Positions 8,148 through 13,603 of a stretch of DNA of 13,603 nucleotides are shown in pieces. Within the stretch, counting starts at the first letter, position 1. Every line of letters starts with the position of its first letter. Below the pieces are notes generated by a model, which saw only the letters and a program-made list of their open reading frames with translations, was not told the origin of the DNA and made no database searches. The stretch spans positions 26,230 to 39,832 of the forward strand of contig JABUUJ010000015.1 in assembly GCA_021443235.1 (NCBI GenBank). Reading direction: 5' to 3'. The position numbers were made by a program, and so were the translations under genes. The stretch is from Muribaculaceae bacterium (GTDB taxonomy: Bacteria > Bacteroidota > Bacteroidia > Bacteroidales > Muribaculaceae).

Positions 8148-10490
8148 ATGAAAAAATCAATAATTTTTTCTTCGCTTGCCGTGGCTATGACTCTTGTGGC
8201 TTGTAACAGCGTGCCGCAGCTGGGCAAGGACTCGATCGACGACGTCGTGGCTGCCATGACGCTCGAGGAGAAGGCTCACCTCATCGTGGGCACCGGCATG
8301 GCCGGCTTCACTGGCGACAGCGCCGTTGTGGGCGAGACACGCAACCTCGTTCCCGGTGCCGCCGGAACCACCTACCCCATCCCTCGCCTGGGCATTCCCG
8401 CCGTGGTGCTTGCCGACGGCCCTGCCGGCCTGCGCATCAACCCCGAGCGTGAGGGCGACGAGAACAAGTACTATTGCACACACTTCCCCATCGGCACACT
8501 GCTGGCATCGACCTGGGACACCCAGCTCGTTGAGAACGTGGGTGAGGCTATAGGTAACGAGGTGCATGAGTATGGTGCCGACGTGCTGTTGGCTCCCGCG
8601 CTCAATATCCACCGCAACCCGCTGTGTGGCCGCAACTTTGAGTACTACAGCGAAGACCCGCTGGTAGCTGGCAAGATGGCTGCCGCCTATGTGCGTGGCG
8701 TTCAGAGCCAAGGCGTGGGCACAAGCATCAAGCACTTTGCAGCCAACAGCCAGGAGAGCAACCGCATGGGCAACGACGCCCAGGTGAGCGAGCGCGCCCT
8801 GCGCGAGATTTACCTGCGCGGCTTTGAGATTGCCGTTAAGGAAGGTGATCCCTGGACCGTGATGTCGAGCTACAACTATGTGAACGGCACCTACGCTTCG
8901 GAGAACGAAGACCTCATCACCCGCATGCTGCGCGATGAGTGGGGCTACAAGGGCATGGTAATGACCGACTGGTTTGGTGGCAAAGACGCTGTTGCGCAGA
9001 TGATTGCTGGCAACGACATGCTGCAACCCGGCACCGACAAGCAATATCAGGCAATCGTTGACGGCGTTAACAATGGCAAGCTCGACATCGCCATCGTTGA
9101 CCGCAACGTGAAGCGCATCCTTGAGATGATTCTCAAGTCGCCGCACTTTGCCGACTATAAGTTCAGCAACAAGCCCGACCTCGAGGCACACGCTGGCGTA
9201 ACCCGCCAGAGCGCTACCGAGGGTATGGTGCTGCTGAAGAACGACAACGAGGCTCTGCCTCTGGCCCAGGAGTCGAAGAAGGTAGCCGTATTTGGCTGCA
9301 CAAGCTATGAGTTTATCGCTGGTGGCACTGGCTCGGGCAACGTAAACCGCGCCTACACCATCTCGCTCATCGAGGGTCTCAAGAACGCAGGTCTCACTCC
9401 CGATGAGTCGCTCAAGGAAGAATATGAGAACCATATCAAGGCCGAGGAGAAGCGCAATGCTCCCGATCCTAAGGACAAGCTCTCTATGTTCATGCCCAAG
9501 AAGCGCCCCGTGGAGCTTATCCCCAGCGCCGACCAGATGGCTAAGCTCGTCGAGGCTAACGACGTGGCCCTGCTCACTATCGGCCGTCTCTCGGGCGAGT
9601 TCCTGGATCGCACAAAGGAGGACTTCAACATCAGCACCGAGGAGCGCAAGCTCATCGAGGCCGTTACCAAGGCCTTCCACGCCGCCGGCAAGAAGGTGGT
9701 TGTGGTGCTCAACATTGGTGGCGTAATCGAGACCGCTTCGTGGAACGCTATGCCCGACGCAATTCTGTGTGCTTGGCAGGCAGGCCAGGAGGGTGGCAAC
9801 TCGGTTGCCGACGTTATCACCGGCAAGGCCAACCCCTCGGGCAAGCTGCCTATGACCTTCCCCATCGCTTTCAGCGACCACGCTTCGAGCGCCAACTTCC
9901 CCACCGACGGAGCCATGTCACAGTTTGGCTTCGACCGCGAGGAGAAAGACCAGGCCGAGAAGAAGAACCTGTGGGACTTCACCAAGTATGAGGAGGACAT
10001 CTACGTTGGCTATCGTTTCTTCGACAGCTTCGGCAAGAACGTGTCTTATCCCTTCGGCTACGGTCTGTCATACACCACATTTGCCTATGCTAAGCCCGAG
10101 GTTAAGGTTGACGGCGACGTTTGCAACCTGAGCATTGAGGTTGAGAACACTGGCAAGGTGGCTGGCAAAGAGGTAGTTGAGGTTTATGTAAAGGCTCCCG
10201 ACGCAAAGGCCAGCAACAAGCCCGAGCACGAGCTGCGCGCATTTGCCAAGACCGCTGCCCTCAAGCCCGGCGAGAAAGCTACAGTGAAGATGAGCTTTAA
10301 CGTTGCCGACCTTGCTTCTTATGACGAGGCCAAGGCCGCATGGGTAGTGGCTGCAGGCGAGTACACTGTTGAGTTCGGCACATCGAGCCGCAACATCCTC
10401 GCTACCGCCCCCATTACCGTTGCCGCCAAGGAGACAAAGGTAACCAACCTGCTCAAACCTCAAGTTGAGCTCAAGACTTTGAAACGCTAA
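8148..10490 (+). CDS. GH3 glycoside hydrolase, lipoprotein form (beta-glucosidase-like)
   Basis: A 780-residue family-3 exo-glycosidase that would release terminal beta-linked sugars (glucose or xylose). The signal ends in LVAC with Cys19, so it is probably lipid-anchored. Order: GH3 N-terminal barrel about 28-335 with DGPAGLR (90-96), NPLCGRNFEY, KHFAANSQE (from 195) and the nucleophile Asp274 in VMTDW; GH3 C-terminal sandwich about 355-575, with GGTGSGNVN (392-400) and the probable acid/base Glu484 in RLSGEFLDR; and a C-terminal FnIII-like domain about 645-760 after YPFGYGLSYTTF. There is no PA14 insertion. Length and motifs match BglB-like beta-glucosidases, and all key residues are present. 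It lies 9 bp after the esterase and 12 bp before a paralogous GH3. Substrate choice between beta-glucoside and beta-xyloside is not settled by the sequence. Confidence 0.95.
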   Translation: MKKSIIFSSLAVAMTLVACNSVPQLGKDSIDDVVAAMTLEEKAHLIVGTGMAGFTGDSAVVGETRNLVPGAAGTTYPIPRLGIPAVVLADGPAGLRINPEREGDENKYYCTHFPIGTLLASTWDTQLVENVGEAIGNEVHEYGADVLLAPALNIHRNPLCGRNFEYYSEDPLVAGKMAAAYVRGVQSQGVGTSIKHFAANSQESNRMGNDAQVSERALREIYLRGFEIAVKEGDPWTVMSSYNYVNGTYASENEDLITRMLRDEWGYKGMVMTDWFGGKDAVAQMIAGNDMLQPGTDKQYQAIVDGVNNGKLDIAIVDRNVKRILEMILKSPHFADYKFSNKPDLEAHAGVTRQSATEGMVLLKNDNEALPLAQESKKVAVFGCTSYEFIAGGTGSGNVNRAYTISLIEGLKNAGLTPDESLKEEYENHIKAEEKRNAPDPKDKLSMFMPKKRPVELIPSADQMAKLVEANDVALLTIGRLSGEFLDRTKEDFNISTEERKLIEAVTKAFHAAGKKVVVVLNIGGVIETASWNAMPDAILCAWQAGQEGGNSVADVITGKANPSGKLPMTFPIAFSDHASSANFPTDGAMSQFGFDREEKDQAEKKNLWDFTKYEEDIYVGYRFFDSFGKNVSYPFGYGLSYTTFAYAKPEVKVDGDVCNLSIEVENTGKVAGKEVVEVYVKAPDAKASNKPEHELRAFAKTAALKPGEKATVKMSFNVADLASYDEAKAAWVVAAGEYTVEFGTSSRNILATAPITVAAKETKVTNLLKPQVELKTLKR

Positions 10491-10502
10491 AAAATTGTTT
10501 TC

Positions 10503-12821
10503 ATGTCAAAGAAATCAATATCTATAATGGCTGCCGCGCTGCTCATGAGCGGCGTGGCAGCCTTTGCACAGCCCCAGCTGCGTCCCGACAATATCGATGA
10601 GATTATCAAGGCGATGACAGTGGAAGAGAAGGTCGACCTGCTCATTGGCTGTGGACAGGGCTACACCCCCGATGTGAAGTTCCCCGGCACCGCCGGACGC
10701 TCGCGCGACATTCCCCGTCTGGGTATTACCTCGGCTTATATGGCCGACGGCCCACACCGTCTGGTAATGGCCGAGAAGCGCCAGTGGGACCACCGTGAGT
10801 ATATCACCACCGAGTTCCCCGGCAGCGCACTGTGTGCCGCCACATTCGACGTTGACGCCGTGAAGGCTATAGGTGCCGCTATTGGCACCGAGGTAGCCGA
10901 CTATGGCCTCGACATCCTGCTCGCTCCCGGCGAGAACCTGCTGCGCTCACCGCTGTGCGGACGCAACCACGAGTACTACAGCGAGGACCCCCTGCTGTCG
11001 GGAAAAATGGCTGCCGCCTACATCAACGGCGTGCAGAGCAAAGGCACAGGCGCCTGCCTGAAGCACTTTGCCGTCAACAACCAGGAGACCAACCGCAACA
11101 CTATGGACGCACGCGTGAGCGAACGAGCCCTGCGCGAGCTCTATTTGCGCAACTTTGAGATTGCCGTCAAGGAGTCTCAGCCCTGGACTATCATGACATC
11201 CTATAACAAGGTAAACGGCAAATATACTTGCGAGGACCGCCGTCTCACCGAGACAATCTTGCGTGGCGACTGGGGCTTCAAGGGATTGGTAATGACCGAC
11301 TGGAATGCCGGGCGCAACGCAGTGGAGAGCATCCGCTCGGGCAACGACATGATTCAGCCCGGACAGGCCAAGCAGCGCGCAGCCATCCTCGAGGCAGCCA
11401 AGAATGGCTCGCTCGATATGGCTCTGCTCGACCTGAGCGTGCGCCGCACCCTTGAGCTCGTCGTTAAGACTCACACCTACAAGAACTACCGTTATCCCAA
11501 CGAGACCGACCTCAAGGGACATGCCGCCATCACACGCCGCGTGGGCGCCGAGGGTATCGTGCTGCTGCAAAACAACGGCAACACCCTGCCCCTTGCCAAG
11601 CAGCGCGTCGCCCTCTATGGCTGCACCAGCTATGACCTTGTGCCCGCCGGAATGGGCTTTGGCGCAACTGGTCACGGTCACTACATCGTGAGCCTTATCG
11701 AAGGTCTGAAGAACCAGGGTTTTGCCCCCGACATGATGCTTGCCGCACAGTATTCTAAGCACCTTGCCGACGAGCAGAAGCGTCTGTTCCCCAACGGGCA
11801 GCCTCCCTTCAGCATCACTTGTCCACCGCGCGCCGAGGAAATCATCCCCAGCGCCGAGGAGCTGGCTAAGCACATTGGCGGCAACGACGTTGCCATCATC
11901 ACCTTTGGCCGCACCAGCGGCGAGGGTGCCGACCGCAACAAGAAGGAGTTCTACCTCACCGAGAAAGAGCAACAGCTCATCGACGCCGTGAGTCAAGCAT
12001 GGCACAATGCCGGCAAGAAGGTAATCGTGCTGCTCAACGTGTGCAGCGCTGTCGAGACTGCCTCGTGGCGCGACAAGGTTGATGCCGTGCTGTGCACCTT
12101 CCAGCCTGGCGAGGAGACCGGTAACTCTATTACCGACGTGCTCAGCGGCCGCGTGAACCCCTCGGGACGCCTGCCTATGACTTGGGCGATGAACTATGGC
12201 GACGCAGCAGCCGATGCCAACTTCCCCGCCGAGTATGTGTTTGACATGCAGTCGTTCTTCAAGGCGTTCAGCAACAGCGACAACATGAAGGACAAAGCCG
12301 AGGCCAACCAGAAAACAGAGGCTCCCGCACCTGTGAAGGACGTTGACTACACCAACTATGAGGAAGGCATCTACATGGGCTACCGTTACTTCGACACCAA
12401 GGACGTCAAGGTGGCTTATCCCTTCGGCTATGGCCTGTCTTACACCACTTTTGACTACGCGATCAAGGACAGCAAGATCGACGGCGACCAGTGCAGCATC
12501 ACCGTTGAGGTGAAAAACACCGGCAATGTGGCTGGACGCGACGTCGTTCAGCTCTATGTGAGCGCTCCCAAGAGCAAGCTCGACAAGCCCAAGAAGGAGC
12601 TGCGCGCATTTGCCAAGACCAGCAACATCGCTCCCGGACATAGCGCCTCGGTCACCCTTACGTGGAACGTGATGGATATGGCTTCGTTTGACGAAAAAGC
12701 CAACGCCTGGAGCCTTGACAAGGGCAACTACATCTGGCAAGTCGCTGCCTCGTCGGCCGACGTGAAGGCATCGGTAACCCAGTCCATCGCCAAGGCCCGC
12801 AAGCTTGCCGTGACCAAGTAA
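10503..12821 (+). CDS. GH3 glycoside hydrolase, soluble periplasmic form with divergent substrate loops
   Basis: A 772-residue GH3 paralogue of the preceding gene with the same architecture, but with a type-I signal peptide (cut near AFA/Q, residues 20-23), so it should be soluble in the periplasm. The nucleophile is Asp266 (VMTDW) and the acid/base candidate is Glu474 in RTSGEGADR, a cleaner match to the family's SGEG-DR motif than its neighbour has. KHFAVNNQE (187-195) is intact. Three loops differ from the usual GH3 pattern: DGPHRLVM (82-89) replaces DGPAGLR, NLLRSPLCGRNHEY (145-158) replaces NIHRNPLCGRNFEY, and MGFGATGHGHY (384-394) replaces the GTGSGNVN loop. A polar stretch (about 582-616) precedes YEEGIYMGYRYF, and an FnIII-like domain ends the protein. 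The gene starts 12 bp after the first GH3 and is the last of the operon; a strong hairpin follows. It is probably active, with a specificity unlike the first enzyme (inference). Confidence 0.95.
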   Translation: MSKKSISIMAAALLMSGVAAFAQPQLRPDNIDEIIKAMTVEEKVDLLIGCGQGYTPDVKFPGTAGRSRDIPRLGITSAYMADGPHRLVMAEKRQWDHREYITTEFPGSALCAATFDVDAVKAIGAAIGTEVADYGLDILLAPGENLLRSPLCGRNHEYYSEDPLLSGKMAAAYINGVQSKGTGACLKHFAVNNQETNRNTMDARVSERALRELYLRNFEIAVKESQPWTIMTSYNKVNGKYTCEDRRLTETILRGDWGFKGLVMTDWNAGRNAVESIRSGNDMIQPGQAKQRAAILEAAKNGSLDMALLDLSVRRTLELVVKTHTYKNYRYPNETDLKGHAAITRRVGAEGIVLLQNNGNTLPLAKQRVALYGCTSYDLVPAGMGFGATGHGHYIVSLIEGLKNQGFAPDMMLAAQYSKHLADEQKRLFPNGQPPFSITCPPRAEEIIPSAEELAKHIGGNDVAIITFGRTSGEGADRNKKEFYLTEKEQQLIDAVSQAWHNAGKKVIVLLNVCSAVETASWRDKVDAVLCTFQPGEETGNSITDVLSGRVNPSGRLPMTWAMNYGDAAADANFPAEYVFDMQSFFKAFSNSDNMKDKAEANQKTEAPAPVKDVDYTNYEEGIYMGYRYFDTKDVKVAYPFGYGLSYTTFDYAIKDSKIDGDQCSITVEVKNTGNVAGRDVVQLYVSAPKSKLDKPKKELRAFAKTSNIAPGHSASVTLTWNVMDMASFDEKANAWSLDKGNYIWQVAASSADVKASVTQSIAKARKLAVTK

Positions 12822-12877
12822 CCGCCCCCCACAATTTATTGCAACGAAACACATTGTAATCACGCAATAATATGCAA

Positions 12878-12910
12878 GAAGCCCTGTCACCAACCCAGTG
12901 ACAGGGCTTC
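12878..12910. terminator. Operon-end hairpin, possibly bidirectional
   Basis: A perfect 13-bp inverted repeat: GAAGCCCTGTCAC (12878-12890) and GTGACAGGGCTTC (12898-12910), with a seven-base loop. It starts 56 bp after the stop of the last GH3. On the + strand the following bases (CCATATTTCC) form a poor U-run. On the - strand it is followed by TTGCATATTATTGCG, also only moderately T-rich. It sits between the + strand operon and the convergent - strand transposase, so it could end transcription from both sides. Confidence 0.75.
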
Positions 12911-12970
12911 CCATATTTCCATACCCCTCAAAAACCACAATCAAAACAAATCATTACTTGGCAGGCAACG

Positions 12971-12997
12971 TTGTGGCAAGCCATAGGCTTGATACAA
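12971..12997 (+). repeat. Hairpin A of transposase-flanking tract
   Basis: TTGTGGCAAGCC (12971-12982) pairs with GGCTTGATACAA (12986-12997) around the loop ATA. The inner six pairs (CAAGCC/GGCTTG) are perfect; the outer part has one G-U pair and one G-A mismatch. It is the farthest of three hairpins from the transposase gene. It resembles the palindromes that flank REP-associated or IS200-type transposases, but I cannot search for copies elsewhere. Confidence 0.6.
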
Positions 12998-13003
12998 TAG
13001 TAG

Positions 13004-13043
13004 CCCGGTATAGCGCAGCCCCAGTGGGGCAAGCTATGCCGGG
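13004..13043 (+). repeat. Hairpin B, long two-stage palindrome
   Basis: The outer stem CCCGGTATAGC (13004-13014) pairs with GCTATGCCGGG (13033-13043): 11 pairs with one U-G. The inner stem GCCCC (13018-13022) pairs with GGGGC (13026-13030) around the loop AGT. An asymmetric internal loop (GCA opposite AA) separates the stems. The GC-rich, two-stage shape is unlikely to be chance and is not explained by any credible gene. It is the strongest structure of the tract. Confidence 0.75.
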
Positions 13044-13064
13044 TAAAGGCGTAAACCAATAATA

Positions 13065-13084
13065 GGTCTGCCGTTAGGTAGACC
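13065..13084 (+). repeat. Hairpin C, tetraloop palindrome next to the transposase stop
   Basis: GGTCTGCC (13065-13072) pairs with GGTAGACC (13077-13084) around the loop GTTA, giving 8 pairs with one G-U. It ends 25 bp from the transposase stop codon (minus strand), a position similar to the subterminal hairpins recognised by IS200/IS605-type transposases. Confidence 0.65.
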
Positions 13085-13109
13085 ACAACACTAACCCAAA
13101 ACGCGCTGG

Positions 13110-13574
13110 TCATGTCAGGGGCTTAAACAGATAATTCTCATCATAGCTCACCTCAAATTTGTCCAGCATCATTCGATACTCCTCAATAAATGTGCTACCT
13201 CGATGGTGTTCTTGCTGATGTTGAATGTATCTTACAACATTTGGAACCTGTGACTTAGAATATGTGAATGCACCAAATCCTGATTGCCATTTAAATACAG
13301 ACTTTGTTAATCCTTCGCCATGAACCCACTTAGTCGACTGAATTTTAACAATTTGCACAAGATCGCTTACCGAATCCTTTGGTAACATCGACACAAAAAG
13401 ATGCACATGGTCTTCCATTCCGCCTATAGCCATAAGTTTATGACCCCGGCCTTTGATGATTCCACCGATATAGGCATATAACTTGTCTCGCCACAAGGGG
13501 GAGATTGCATTGTCGCGGTGGTTGCCCACAGCAAAAACCAGATGAACGTATAGTTGTGAATATGTATTTGCCAT
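13110..13574 (-). CDS. IS200/REP-type tyrosine (Y1) transposase
   Basis: A 154-residue single-domain HUH transposase (TnpA, Y1 family), the normal length for IS200-like enzymes. It would cut and rejoin single-stranded DNA at hairpin-marked ends. The HUH metal-binding motif is His56-Val-His58 in MEDHVHLFVSM. The likely nucleophile is Tyr116 in VVRYIQHQQEHH; WQSGFGAF (96-103) and the tail YDENYLF (144-150) are typical of the Bacteroidota branch. The N-terminus (MANTYSQLYVHLVFAVGNH) is also usual for the family, supporting the start at 13574. The frame looks intact. It is convergent with the PUL operon and visibly AT-richer, consistent with a different origin. Whether it mobilises itself, as an IS, or is a domesticated REP-associated enzyme cannot be decided from one copy. 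Confidence 0.93.
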   Translation of the reverse strand: MANTYSQLYVHLVFAVGNHRDNAISPLWRDKLYAYIGGIIKGRGHKLMAIGGMEDHVHLFVSMLPKDSVSDLVQIVKIQSTKWVHGEGLTKSVFKWQSGFGAFTYSKSQVPNVVRYIQHQQEHHRGSTFIEEYRMMLDKFEVSYDENYLFKPLT

Positions 13575-13603
13575 ATATTTGTGTTTTTATGAAACGGTGG
13601 TGG

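Larger units (their letters stand above)
1..12821 (+). other. Polysaccharide/glycoside utilisation locus (operon)
   Basis: Seven genes on one strand with gaps of 51, 14, 24, 108, 9 and 12 bp: carboxylesterase, SusC, SusD, SusE/F-like lipoprotein, CE1-like esterase, GH3 lipoprotein, GH3 periplasmic. This is the standard capture-import-degrade layout of Bacteroidota. No regulator, endo-hydrolase, inner-membrane sugar transporter or promoter is visible, and the locus continues upstream of base 1. Two esterases with two exo-acting GH3 enzymes point to an esterified beta-linked substrate, but that is inference. Confidence 0.88.
12971..13574 (-). mobile_element. Possible IS200-like element or transposase-palindrome unit, ends undefined
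   Basis: The unit joins the tyrosine transposase to the three hairpins just downstream of it. IS200-like elements have no terminal inverted repeats and end in subterminal hairpins, so the left end could lie at or just beyond one of hairpins A-C. The right end is probably outside the window: only 29 bases remain upstream of the transposase start, and they show no hairpin. The limits given are those of the visible parts, not mapped ends. Confidence 0.4.

Noticed and set aside
12836..12870. Weak inverted repeat TTATTGC / GCAATAA after the operon stop.
   Set aside because: Only 7 AT-rich pairs around a 21-base loop; expected by chance in an AT-rich gap and much weaker than the hairpin just after it.
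8157..12944. Very long open frames on the - strand (574 codons at 8157-9881 and 665 codons at 10947-12944), with others opposite the SusC and CE1 genes.
   Set aside because: They lie antisense to well-supported genes and their translations show no known motif and have low-complexity His/Val/Gly-rich content. They arise because the + strand genes rarely use TTA, CTA and TCA codons, which removes stops from one antisense frame.
12928..13113. A 61-codon - strand frame whose ATG overlaps the transposase stop (ATGA), as if translationally coupled.
   Set aside because: It runs through all three hairpins A-C, and its Cys-rich product has no recognisable feature. The palindromes explain this sequence better than coding does. 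The overlap is noted in case the same frame is conserved elsewhere.
13553..13581. TATATTTG at 13574-13581 matches the -7 element (TAnnTTTG) of Bacteroides promoters, reading rightward.
   Set aside because: No TTTG at the right distance upstream (only GTTG with 17-bp spacing), it overlaps the start of the transposase gene, and the window ends before any gene it could serve.

Overview
The window reads as a 13.6-kb piece of a Bacteroidota (Bacteroidales) chromosome. The evidence is an adjacent SusC/SusD outer-membrane pair, lipoprotein signals on surface proteins, AT-rich start regions without Shine-Dalgarno sequences, and a GC-rich codon style (many CGC, GGC, CTC, TCG). That style would fit a gut lineage such as Muribaculaceae or a relative, but genus is inference. 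The main content is most of a polysaccharide/glycoside utilisation locus (PUL). A different kind of element, an IS200-like transposase with a hairpin tract, sits at the right edge.

Layout. Positions 1-12821 hold seven genes, all on the + strand: (1) the 3' part of a type-B carboxylesterase, cut by the window edge; (2) a SusC/RagA-type TonB-dependent transporter; (3) its SusD/RagB-type lipoprotein partner; (4) an unrecognised three-repeat lipoprotein in the SusE/SusF position; (5) a secreted CE1-type alpha/beta-hydrolase esterase with an N-terminal beta-sandwich module; (6) a GH3 glycoside hydrolase with a lipoprotein signal; (7) a second, paralogous GH3 with a type-I signal peptide. Most gaps are 9-51 bp. 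The exception is 108 bp between genes 4 and 5, which contains a convincing intrinsic terminator. No Bacteroides-type promoter follows that terminator, so the two halves are probably joined by partial read-through.

How the genes may work together (inference): SusD and the SusE/F-like lipoprotein capture a substrate at the surface and SusC imports it. The two esterases remove acyl or aromatic ester groups, and the two GH3 enzymes remove sugars from the non-reducing end, one probably membrane-anchored and one soluble in the periplasm. No endo-acting hydrolase and no regulator is visible here. The substrate could therefore be a short or esterified beta-glucoside/xyloside, or the missing genes lie upstream of position 1. 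The second GH3 differs from its neighbour at three substrate-site loops, which suggests a different specificity.

After the operon a perfect 13-bp hairpin (12878-12910) ends it and may work in both directions. Positions 12971-13084 then carry three consecutive hairpins directly downstream of a minus-strand IS200/REP-type tyrosine transposase (13110-13574), which is visibly AT-richer than the operon. I see no CRISPR array, tRNA or rRNA. The operon looks like a fairly ordinary PUL. The less ordinary points are the intra-operon terminator with a competing hairpin, the divergent GH3 pair, the three-repeat lipoprotein and the transposase-associated hairpins.
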